64,000 bases of DNA from the NCBI RefSeq assembly GCF_012911025.1, contig NZ_WUEI01000011.1, forward strand, positions 1-64,000, in the 5' to 3' direction. A program made the position numbers and the translations under genes. The stretch comes from Azoarcus sp. TTM-91. Its GTDB lineage: Bacteria; Pseudomonadota; Gammaproteobacteria; Burkholderiales; Rhodocyclaceae. The first letter of the stretch is position 1. Each line of letters begins with the position of its first letter. Below the pieces are notes generated by a model. It searched no databases. It was not told the DNA's origin and saw only the letters and a program-made list of their open reading frames with translations. Shown here one piece after another: positions 45,712 to 54,067 of the stretch.

Positions 45712-46437
45712 TCAAAGGTTCAGCATCAATTCGTGTTCCTCGGGCAGCGGCAGGAAACCGCGCGTTTCGTAGTGCTTGAAGATGGCCTCGACAACCGCTT
45801 CCGGCTCGTCGATGACCTGCACCAGGTCGAGGTCCGCCGGGTTGATCATGCGCTCGGTGACGAGGCGGTCGCGGACCCAGTCGAGCAGCCCGTTCCAGAA
45901 CGCGCCATGCACCAGGATGATGGGGATGCGCCGGCTCTTGCCGGTCTGTATCAGCGTCATTGCCTCCAGCAGTTCATCCAGCGTGCCGAAGCCGCCGGGC
46001 ATGACGACGTAGGCCGAGGCGAACTTCACGAACATGAACTTGCGCGCGAAGAAGTGCTGGAAGGTCTGGGAAATATCCTGATACGGATTCGCTTGCTGCT
46101 CCATCGGCAGCTGAATGTTGAGTCCGACCGAGGGGCTCTTGCCGAAATAGGCGCCCTTGTTGGCTGCCTCCATCACCCCCGGCCCCCCGCCGGAAATCAC
46201 GGAAAACCCGGCATCCGACAGCAAGCGGGCGATCTTCTCCGCCTGCATGTAATAGAGATGATCGGGCGGAATTCGCGCGCTGCCGAAAATGGAAACGGCC
46301 GGCCGGATGGCATTCAGGCGTTCTGTGGCCTCCACGAACTCTGCCATAATCCCGAAGATCCGCCAGGACTCGCGTGCACTGAAACGCGGGGCAGCGGCGC
46401 CCGCGAGACTGCCGGGCAATTTTTCTTTTGCGGTCAT
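45712..46437 (-). CDS. LOG-family Rossmann-fold protein (TIGR00730-like)
   Basis: 241 residues. SGGGPGVMEAANKGA and MPGGFGTLDELLEA are the active-site motifs of LOG proteins, which split nucleoside 5'-monophosphates (cytokinin riboside phosphates in plants). Start chosen at MTAKEK; an in-frame ATG at 46479 is possible and would overlap the polA leader. Divergent from polA. Confidence 0.9.
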   Translation of the reverse strand: MTAKEKLPGSLAGAAAPRFSARESWRIFGIMAEFVEATERLNAIRPAVSIFGSARIPPDHLYYMQAEKIARLLSDAGFSVISGGGPGVMEAANKGAYFGKSPSVGLNIQLPMEQQANPYQDISQTFQHFFARKFMFVKFASAYVVMPGGFGTLDELLEAMTLIQTGKSRRIPIILVHGAFWNGLLDWVRDRLVTERMINPADLDLVQVIDEPEAVVEAIFKHYETRGFLPLPEEHELMLNL

Positions 46438-46520
46438 CTGCTGTACTCGTTTGTTCTTCTTGAAATAAACCGGATGCATTGCATCTGGAGCCCCACGCTT
46501 CTCCGCAAGGATTCTCCCGG

Positions 46521-49235
46521 ATGCCCACCCTGTTGCTCGTTGACGGTTCCAGTTACCTCTACCGCGCTTTCCATGCGCTGCCGGATCTGCGCAACTCCAA
46601 GGGCGAACCCACGGGGGCAATCCGGGGGGTGCTGTCGATGCTACGTCGGCTGGAAGGGGACTACAAGGCGGAGTACCGGGCCTGTGTGTTCGACGCCAAG
46701 GGCAAGACTTTCCGCGACGACTGGTACCCGGAGTACAAGTCCCACCGGCCTCCGATGCCGGACGATCTGCGGGTGCAGATCGAGCCCCTGCACGAGGCGG
46801 TGAAGGCCGAAGGCTGGCCGCTGTTGTGCGTGGAAGGGGTGGAAGCGGATGACGTCATCGGTACGCTCACCCGGCAGGCGGTGGAGCAGGGCTGGGAGGT
46901 GGTGATCTCCACTGGCGACAAGGACCTGACCCAGTTGGTGCGCCCCGGGGTGCGCTGGGTGAATACGATGAGCGAAGAGGTGCTGGACGAGGCCGGCGTG
47001 ACCGCCAAGTTCGGCGTGCCGCCGGAGCTCATCATCGATTACCTGACGTTGGTCGGAGACACGGTGGACAACGTGCCCGGCGTCGAAAAGTGCGGCCCCA
47101 AGACTGCGGTGAAGTGGCTGACCGAATATGGCACGCTGGACAATCTCGTCGCCAATGCCGACAAGGTCGGCGGCAAGGTTGGAGAGAACCTGCGCAAGCA
47201 CCTGGACTTCCTGCCGCTGGGGCGCCGTCTGGTAACGGTGGTGACCGATGTCGAGCTGCCCTTCGACGCCGCCGACCTACCGGCGCGTGAGGACGACAAG
47301 GCTGCACTCAAGGCCTTGTACGAGCGCTTCGAGTTCCGTGGCTGGCTGAAGGATCTGGCGGAAGGAACCACGGGCGAACCGCCGCGGGCCGAGGTCGAAG
47401 TCGCCGACGACGCGGACCCGGCTGGTCACCGGGGCGGCTACCAGACCATCCTCGACCAGGAAACCCTCTCCGCCTGGCTCGCCAAGCTGAATGCCGCCGA
47501 ACTTACCGCCTTCGACACGGAAACCACCAGCCTGGACCAGATGGAGGCCAGGCTGGTCGGCATGTCCTTCGCCGTCGCCAAGGGCGAGGCCGCCTATCTG
47601 CCGCTGGCCCACCGGGGGGCGGAACAGCCCACGCAACTGCCCTTCGACGCAACGCTGGCGGCGCTTAAGTCCTGGCTGGAGTCGGACGCCCATCTCAAGG
47701 TGGGACAGAACCTCAAGTACGACGCACATGTGCTGCTCAATCACGGCATCCGGCTCGGCGGCATCGCGCACGACACCCTGCTGCAGTCCTATGTACTGGA
47801 AAGCGACAAGTCCCATGACATGGACTCGCTCGCCAAACGCCACCTGGGGCTGACCACCATTCCTTACACCGACATCTGCGGCAAGGGCGCCAAACAGATC
47901 TGCTTCGATGAAGTGGCGATCGACAAGGCCGCCGAGTATGCCGCCGAGGACGCGGACATCACGCTTCGGCTGCACCACAAGCTCTGGCCGCAGGTTGAAG
48001 CGACCGGCCGCCTGGCGCCGCTGTATCGCGAGATCGAACTGCCGACCATGGCGGTGCTGCTGGACATGGAGCGCACCGGCGTATTGATCGATCCCTTCCT
48101 GCTGGCCCAGCACAGCGAGGAACTTGGCCGCCGCCTGCTGGACCTCGAGCGCGAGGCGCACGAGCTCGCCGGCCAGCCATTCAACCTGGGCTCGCCCAAG
48201 CAACTCGGCGAAATCCTCTTTGGCAAGCTCGGCCTGCCGGTAGTGAAGAAGACCGCCACCGGGCAGCCGTCAACCGACGAAGACGTCCTTACCCAGCTCG
48301 CCGAAGACTATCCGCTGCCCAAGCTGCTGTTGGAGCATCGCAGCCTCGCCAAGCTGAAGAGCACCTACACCGACAAGCTGCCGCGCATGGTGAATCCCAG
48401 GACCGGCCGGGTGCATACCACCTTCTCGCAGGCTACTGCGGTGACCGGCCGCCTCGCCAGCACCGACCCGAACCTGCAGAACATTCCCATCCGCACCGCG
48501 GAGGGGCGTCGCATCCGTGCTGCCTTCATTGCGCCACGCGATCACGTCATCGTCTCCGCGGACTACTCGCAGGTCGAACTGCGCATCATGGCGCACCTTT
48601 CCGAGGATGCCCGCCTGCTGGATGCCTTCGCCCGCGGTGAGGATGTTCACCGGGCAACCGCCGCCGAGGTCTTTGGCGTAGAACCCGCCGAAGTCAGCAG
48701 CGAACAGCGCCGCTACGCCAAAGTGATCAACTTCGGCCTCATCTACGGCATGAGTGCGCATGGCCTGGCAAAGAACCTCGGCATCGAACGCAGCGCCGCG
48801 CAGGCCTGGATAGACCGCTACTTTGCCCGCTATCCCGGCGTGGCGGACTACATGGAGCGGACGAAGGCCGAGGCAAAGGACAAGGGCTATGTCGAGACGG
48901 TGTTTGGTCGCCGCCTGTATCTACCGGATATTCGGGCCCAACAAGTAGGGCGCAGACAGGCTGCCGAGCGTGCCGCGATCAATGCACCGATGCAGGGTAC
49001 GGCGGCGGACCTGATCAAGAGAGCGATGATTGGTGTTGGCGGTTGGCTGGGAAGGTCGACGCTCAAGTCAAGGTTGGTGCTGCAGGTTCACGACGAATTG
49101 GTGCTGGAGGTGCCCGAAGAAGAGGTGGAGGTGCTTCGCGAAGAACTGCCGAAACTGATGGGCGAAGTGGCTGCGTTGTCTGTCCCTCTCCAGGTGGAAG
49201 TGGGAGTGGGTAGTAATTGGGACGAGGCGCATTAA
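46521..49235 (+). CDS. polA: DNA polymerase I
   Basis: 904 residues with all three activities: an N-terminal 5'-nuclease (LLVDGSSYLYRAFHALPDL, VEADDVIGTL, TGDKDLTQL), 3'-5' exonuclease with Asp332 and Glu334 (FDTETTSL), and the polymerase with motif A Asp681 (DYSQVELRIMAH), motif B (RRYAKVINFGLIYGMS) and motif C Asp858 (QVHDELVLEVP). ATG at 46521 follows AAGGA. It is the last high-GC gene before the polysaccharide cluster. Confidence 0.99.
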   Translation: MPTLLLVDGSSYLYRAFHALPDLRNSKGEPTGAIRGVLSMLRRLEGDYKAEYRACVFDAKGKTFRDDWYPEYKSHRPPMPDDLRVQIEPLHEAVKAEGWPLLCVEGVEADDVIGTLTRQAVEQGWEVVISTGDKDLTQLVRPGVRWVNTMSEEVLDEAGVTAKFGVPPELIIDYLTLVGDTVDNVPGVEKCGPKTAVKWLTEYGTLDNLVANADKVGGKVGENLRKHLDFLPLGRRLVTVVTDVELPFDAADLPAREDDKAALKALYERFEFRGWLKDLAEGTTGEPPRAEVEVADDADPAGHRGGYQTILDQETLSAWLAKLNAAELTAFDTETTSLDQMEARLVGMSFAVAKGEAAYLPLAHRGAEQPTQLPFDATLAALKSWLESDAHLKVGQNLKYDAHVLLNHGIRLGGIAHDTLLQSYVLESDKSHDMDSLAKRHLGLTTIPYTDICGKGAKQICFDEVAIDKAAEYAAEDADITLRLHHKLWPQVEATGRLAPLYREIELPTMAVLLDMERTGVLIDPFLLAQHSEELGRRLLDLEREAHELAGQPFNLGSPKQLGEILFGKLGLPVVKKTATGQPSTDEDVLTQLAEDYPLPKLLLEHRSLAKLKSTYTDKLPRMVNPRTGRVHTTFSQATAVTGRLASTDPNLQNIPIRTAEGRRIRAAFIAPRDHVIVSADYSQVELRIMAHLSEDARLLDAFARGEDVHRATAAEVFGVEPAEVSSEQRRYAKVINFGLIYGMSAHGLAKNLGIERSAAQAWIDRYFARYPGVADYMERTKAEAKDKGYVETVFGRRLYLPDIRAQQVGRRQAAERAAINAPMQGTAADLIKRAMIGVGGWLGRSTLKSRLVLQVHDELVLEVPEEEVEVLREELPKLMGEVAALSVPLQVEVGVGSNWDEAH

Positions 49236-49519
49236 TGCCCCCGCAACCTCGATTCCGGAGTCCCTGCATCTGCAGGAAATTATTCTGCTCGGAGTGTTAA
49301 TTCTGGACTGCAGAGGTGCGCCAGACACGGGCGGGGCGGGCGTGAGCCTCGCCGTCGCCGGCCTCACAGGATTGGTTTGAACTGCCGTCACATCAAGGGT
49401 GAGCGTCGTTTATGGACGGCTTGGTAGCTCAAATCTAGATCAAGTTAATGGGAGTGTGCAGCAGGTGCGCCGTCTGATCGTCTGCGATGCTGTCCGAGCC
49501 TCCCTGTTTCAGGAAAGCA
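49236..49519. other. Gap between polA and the polysaccharide cluster
   Basis: No gene seen. A possible plus-strand promoter TTGGTA (49421-49426), 17-base spacer, GTTAAT (49444-49449) lies 70 bases before the ABC permease. The TGGTAGCT within it matches eight bases of the JUMPstart element of polysaccharide clusters, but no ops (GGCGGTAGCGT) is found. GC content falls from here on. Confidence 0.4.
49421..49449 (+). promoter_or_regulatory. Putative promoter of the polysaccharide operon
   Basis: TTGGTA, 17 bases, GTTAAT: a fair match in position and spacing. It would serve the whole plus-strand run that follows. No experimental or strong sequence proof. Confidence 0.4.
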
Positions 49520-50386
49520 ATGCGTTACATAGACGAAGATGGCATCCCGGTCACCATTTATCAGCCCAATGAGCGCAGGGGAGGGCTGCTCTGGGGGTTG
49601 AGGCAGGCCAGCGAGGATATCGCCGCTTCCCGGCATGTAATAGTCCGCTTGTTCTGGCGGGATTTTATTGCGCAGTTTCGCCAGAAGATTCTCGGCTATT
49701 TGTGGGCTCTGCTGGGGCCGCTATTAGGAATAGTCAGCTTCCTGTTCCTTTTCTTCGTCGGGGTATTGAGGCCTGGCGAGGGAGAAATTCCTTATGTGGT
49801 CTACGTGCTCATAGGCAGTACGGTTTGGGGGTGTCTCCCGGGGGCTGTGGGGGCCGTAAGCAGTGGGCTACAGGGGCAGGCGGACCTCATCTTGAGAACG
49901 CGTATTCCCAAGTTGGCGTTGGCGATCAGTTCCCTGGCGGGCGTTAGCTACAGCATCTTGATCAGCATGATCACGATGACTGTTGTCCTGTTAGTCGTCG
50001 GGGTCGCCCCCACATGGTGGCTTCTGGCGTATCCGCTTCTAGTCCTGCCTATCGTGCTGCTGGGAACCGCTTTCGGTTTGGTTCTATCGGTGCTGGGTAC
50101 CATAGCGAGAGATTTGACGCCGCTTTTTACGCAGGCGCTTGCACTCGTCATGTACGTGACGCCTGTTATCTATCTGGATTCCACAATCCAAAATCCGGTA
50201 GTTAAATCGATTATTGCGTGGAACCCGGTCAGCTATCTTGTGGACGTGCCCCGCTCGTTGATCTGCTTAGGGCGTGCCGATAATGTCGTTACCTATCTAT
50301 GGGTATCCCTTGGGGCGGTTGTCCTGGTTACCGTCGGGTTACGGGTTTTCTATCTACTCGAAGACCTCGTGGCGGAGCGACTGTAA
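49520..50386 (+). CDS. wzm: ABC-2 transporter permease for polysaccharide export (Wzm type)
   Basis: 288 residues with six predicted helices after a cytoplasmic N-terminus. LFWRDFIAQFRQKILGYLWA is typical of the amphipathic start of the Wzm/KpsM/TagG family. Moves the complete, lipid-linked glycan across the inner membrane. ATG at 49520 follows AGGAAA. Its stop overlaps the ATPase start by one base (TAATG). Confidence 0.93.
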   Translation: MRYIDEDGIPVTIYQPNERRGGLLWGLRQASEDIAASRHVIVRLFWRDFIAQFRQKILGYLWALLGPLLGIVSFLFLFFVGVLRPGEGEIPYVVYVLIGSTVWGCLPGAVGAVSSGLQGQADLILRTRIPKLALAISSLAGVSYSILISMITMTVVLLVVGVAPTWWLLAYPLLVLPIVLLGTAFGLVLSVLGTIARDLTPLFTQALALVMYVTPVIYLDSTIQNPVVKSIIAWNPVSYLVDVPRSLICLGRADNVVTYLWVSLGAVVLVTVGLRVFYLLEDLVAERL

Positions 50387-51687
50387 TGAGTAAGTCGAAT
50401 GTCCAGGTTGATGGGGTTAGCAAGAAGTTCGGGCTTTCGCTCAAGAGCGCGCTGAAGTACGGTCTGATTGACAGCATGCGCCGGATGACGGGCCGGGAAA
50501 TGGATCACCGCTTGCGCGCTGGCGAGTTCTGGGCTTTGCAGGATGTGACCTTCTCTCTCGAGCCGGGTGATGCTCTAGGCATCATGGGGGTCAACGGCTC
50601 AGGCAAGACGACGCTGCTGAGAATCCTCAATGGGACGTATAGCCCGGATGGCGGACGGGTGACGCTCCGGGGGAGAGTGGGCGCCTTGATCGCAGCAGGT
50701 GCGGGTTTTTCGCCAATGCTGAGCGGAAGGGAGAATATATACATCAGCGGTACTTTGCTTGGCATGACGCCAGCAGAGATAAAGCGGAAATTCGATGAAA
50801 TCGTTGCATTCTCTGAACTCGGCGAATTCATTGACATGCCTGTGCGAAATTATTCAAGCGGAATGGGGGTGCGCCTAGGGTTCGCCATCGCGGTTATTGG
50901 CTCGCCGGAGGTTTTGCTCGTTGATGAGGTATTGGCCGTCGGCGATCTGGCGTTCCAGAAGAAATGTTTCGAACGCATTCTGGCGCTGAAGGCACAGGGC
51001 ACTACCATCTTGCTGGTGTCGCACGCGATCGGAGCCATCTGGGCGGTATGCAATAAGGGGCTGTTCCTGAGTAAAGGGCAACCTTTGTTGGTCGGGGACG
51101 TGGAGGAGGTGTGCAAGGCTTATGAAGATCAAAACTCGCGAAATGCGTGTATCGCGATTGAAAATGAGCCGCAGGCTGCGCAAACCTCGGAAAGCGAGGG
51201 AAAGGAGAGTCTGCCGGCAGAGTATGGGCATGCTCGTGGTGGAAGTGGTGACGTTCAATGCCTGAGTATTCGCATATTGTCGGCCGCTTGCGATGCCGAA
51301 GTTACAGATGTCGCCTTCGCTGAGCCCTTCGTGTTGGAGTACCGATACGTTGTGCACAGGAAAATCGAGAATCCGATTTTTCGTTCGAGTTTTGATGCCG
51401 TTCATTATAAGTTCATTGTCTCCATCGATAGCCATGAGCAGGGCTATGACTGGGAGAGTATTGAGCCCGGCGAGTACGTGATGCGCGTAACCCTGAAAAG
51501 CCAAACATTGCGTCCCGGAATGTATTCCATTAATACCAGCGTGGTTTCAAGAGGCATAGGGGTCCATCTTTTTTATTGGCTTGGTGCTGCGAGTTTCGTA
51601 GTTCGCCACCCATCTGACCGCTTTCTTTATTCCAACGAGTCCGCTGTCGTTTTCTTTCCTGCGCAAATGGACCTTTCCAAGAGATAG
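50386..51687 (+). CDS. wzt: ABC transporter ATPase for polysaccharide export, with C-terminal domain (Wzt type)
   Basis: 433 residues. The ATPase domain (about 1-245) has Walker A GVNGSGKTT, signature YSSGMGVRLGFA and Walker B LLVDEVLAVGD. The C-terminal 150-180 residues form a beta-rich extension (LSIRILSAACDAE through GVHLFYWLGAASFVV) like the Wzt C-terminal domain of O8/O9a-type systems, which binds the capped glycan end and sets chain length. A linker rich in Glu/Ser/Gln separates the two. Confidence 0.93.
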   Translation: MSKSNVQVDGVSKKFGLSLKSALKYGLIDSMRRMTGREMDHRLRAGEFWALQDVTFSLEPGDALGIMGVNGSGKTTLLRILNGTYSPDGGRVTLRGRVGALIAAGAGFSPMLSGRENIYISGTLLGMTPAEIKRKFDEIVAFSELGEFIDMPVRNYSSGMGVRLGFAIAVIGSPEVLLVDEVLAVGDLAFQKKCFERILALKAQGTTILLVSHAIGAIWAVCNKGLFLSKGQPLLVGDVEEVCKAYEDQNSRNACIAIENEPQAAQTSESEGKESLPAEYGHARGGSGDVQCLSIRILSAACDAEVTDVAFAEPFVLEYRYVVHRKIENPIFRSSFDAVHYKFIVSIDSHEQGYDWESIEPGEYVMRVTLKSQTLRPGMYSINTSVVSRGIGVHLFYWLGAASFVVRHPSDRFLYSNESAVVFFPAQMDLSKR

Positions 51688-51690
51688 AGC

Positions 51691-54066
51691 ATGAGTCGAT
51701 ATGTTTTCCCGCTGGATGCGGGCGCGGCTGAATATGTATTCGCGCCGTTTTTTGATCCGGAGCATGCTCCTGGCCTGGCCTTGGAGTTTGAGGCGCCGAG
51801 CGGTTTTACGCTGGAGCGGGAAAACGATTGGTGCTTTACCAAGGTGATCTGGAATGGCGTCAATTCGCGGCAGTCTGAAATGACTGTGCGCTGCCAGACG
51901 CCTTTTGCCTCTGAGGTTCATGACCGTCTGATCGCGGCGTTTACTTTATCTCCTACTGCATGCGTGTCATTTGCCTTGCTGGATGGCAAAGGGCGGGTTC
52001 TGGGTGGTTGGAGCAAGGCGTTCCAAGGGACCGGAATCCGTCAGGAGATCGATCTCAGCCTTACGGGGCTATTGCTCAAGGGTTTGGCGCCGCGTGCGCT
52101 TTTGCTTGCGGCAGGCCTTCGTCAGAGGTCTTTTGCAGGTGTGGCGCTGCGCATTTCTTCACCGCAGGCTTCGGAGGGTGTCCTTGTATTGACATGGCTC
52201 GGCTTGCGTAACAGCAAAGCCCATGCGGAATTGACCCGCTCTCGTGCTGGAGCGTCTATGGATTGGTCGCCTTGGGTGCTGACGGAACGCGACCGAGGCG
52301 AAATGGTGCCGCAGCATGGCTTGCTTTTCGGCCGGGAGGAGTTGTTTCAAGTGCGCGGCCGACGATTTTTGCCAGGATGGAGAGAGCATTTCGCTGTTCT
52401 TGAATCAAAGGCGATGAAGTGCCTGGAGTTAACTCCAGAGAAGGATTATGGCGAGTATCTGCCACACCATGATTTGCGTTTTACCCGCGTACGGGCGGAG
52501 GCGGTGCGTGCATACCACTGGGATGCCTTGGTATTGGCTTTTGTCGGTCTCGTAACAGAGGAAAAACGTTACATCGAGCATGCGCTGCGCTATCTCATGT
52601 GCATGCTCCATACTCCTCAATGGGGAGACTCGTCGGAGCAACGGGTGCCATCCAGCACTTGGACCCAACGTGCTTTCATGGAGGAGATGACGACCACGAG
52701 CGTGGCTATCCTGCTCGACTGGTTGGGTTTTGCTTTGTCAGGGCAGGCTCAGTCATTGGCTCGCCATGCGCTTTGGACGCGCGGTATGTCTTATGTTCAG
52801 CGAGACTTGTTCCAGCACGACTACATGCAGCGGATGAATCAGGGGGCCGTGTTTTGCAGGGCGCTGGTGCTGGGAGGTTTGACGCTGGAGCGGGGGTGGC
52901 CGAGGGCGGCCGGGGTTGCTGATGACGCTTATATGCAGATGAGGAGGGTGCTGCAATCTTACGTGCAGTCGGACGGCGGTATTTCGGAAGGGCCGGGGTA
53001 TTTCTGTCAGACCCTCACTGCGACGCTGTGGACCATCATTGCCTATTGTCGCGCTCGCCATCTGGATTGGCGTCTCGAGGTTCAGTCGTTATATCCAGAT
53101 ATCGAAAATTATCTCACCGCGATGGCAGCAGGCGAGCCGGGCAAGTGTATTCCATCTGGAGATTGCCGTCTTGAATGGTTTAGCGGCGACGCGATTCCTA
53201 TCTTTGCTGCACTGTTTCCGGATTCTGCGTTTGCCAGCATCCTGAAACCCTGTTTGGAAAATGGCTGGGTTCATGAAGTGACGGGAACATTGCGCGGTAG
53301 CGGCGGTATGGTTGGGATGGTTTATGGGCCTGATGAAGTCAAAATGCCGAGTTCGGTGGCCGCACCGTCATCCTGGCTGCCCAAGACCGGGAAATTGAGC
53401 CACGTGCGCGAAGTGGCAGGGCATGTTGCACGGCTTTGGGCGACGGCCAGTCGATATGGCGTTACGCATGGTCATCTTGACCACGGCGGCGTCGTGCTTG
53501 AAGTCGACGAAACCCCACTTTTTGTTGACCGTGGTATGGCTGAGTACTGGAAGGCATCTTTGGTGCATGAGATGCGTCGTAGCTACGCCCACAATACGTT
53601 GACACCGCTGTTGGCGGACGGGCGTTATGCTGACCAAGTTATGCCAGGGCCGGATGCGAAGGAGCCGACGGTTCCGTCTGACGGCAGTGCGCTGCTGGAG
53701 ATTCCGGGGCAGGATGTATGGCGTAATCATATGTCTGCTTATGTGAGAACGCTTGTTGACGGCGGCGCCGATGCCACTTGGTATATCCGGGATAGAGGTG
53801 TATTGCTCGCCCCGGGGCGGCTGGCTTTTCATTTCCACGGCCCACACAAGTTTTCTGTGAGCGGAACGTCTGTCAATGCCACTGTGGGCGACTTTTATTG
53901 CCAGATCGATTTTCCCTGGGCGGAGCAGGTGACGGTTGAGCTGTCTCTGCCTGACTTTGCTGGTCGCGCAATGTTCCATATTTGCGCGCTTACCGGTCAA
54001 TGTGAAAGCTTCGATCTGGAAACACGTATTACCGTGCGGGGCTGTATTAAAGAGAACGGCGTTTGA
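51691..54066 (+). CDS. Heparinase II/III-like protein
   Basis: 791 residues. A C-terminal beta-sheet part contains YGVTHGHLDHGGVVLEVDET and LFVDRGMAEYW, the metal/active-site region of heparinase II/III-type lyases. The middle has a helical toroid region (about 250-520, YHWDALVLAFVGLVTEEKRY). There is no signal peptide, unlike most lyases of the family, so the protein looks cytoplasmic or otherwise localised. It starts four bases after wzt. Related proteins with unknown role occur in surface-polysaccharide clusters. Enzyme activity is inferred by family only. Confidence 0.8.
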   Translation: MSRYVFPLDAGAAEYVFAPFFDPEHAPGLALEFEAPSGFTLERENDWCFTKVIWNGVNSRQSEMTVRCQTPFASEVHDRLIAAFTLSPTACVSFALLDGKGRVLGGWSKAFQGTGIRQEIDLSLTGLLLKGLAPRALLLAAGLRQRSFAGVALRISSPQASEGVLVLTWLGLRNSKAHAELTRSRAGASMDWSPWVLTERDRGEMVPQHGLLFGREELFQVRGRRFLPGWREHFAVLESKAMKCLELTPEKDYGEYLPHHDLRFTRVRAEAVRAYHWDALVLAFVGLVTEEKRYIEHALRYLMCMLHTPQWGDSSEQRVPSSTWTQRAFMEEMTTTSVAILLDWLGFALSGQAQSLARHALWTRGMSYVQRDLFQHDYMQRMNQGAVFCRALVLGGLTLERGWPRAAGVADDAYMQMRRVLQSYVQSDGGISEGPGYFCQTLTATLWTIIAYCRARHLDWRLEVQSLYPDIENYLTAMAAGEPGKCIPSGDCRLEWFSGDAIPIFAALFPDSAFASILKPCLENGWVHEVTGTLRGSGGMVGMVYGPDEVKMPSSVAAPSSWLPKTGKLSHVREVAGHVARLWATASRYGVTHGHLDHGGVVLEVDETPLFVDRGMAEYWKASLVHEMRRSYAHNTLTPLLADGRYADQVMPGPDAKEPTVPSDGSALLEIPGQDVWRNHMSAYVRTLVDGGADATWYIRDRGVLLAPGRLAFHFHGPHKFSVSGTSVNATVGDFYCQIDFPWAEQVTVELSLPDFAGRAMFHICALTGQCESFDLETRITVRGCIKENGV

Positions 54067-54067
54067 T

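Noticed and set aside
49415..49450. A JUMPstart/ops element before the polysaccharide cluster
   Set aside because: Only TGGTAGCT matches; the diagnostic ops core is missing.
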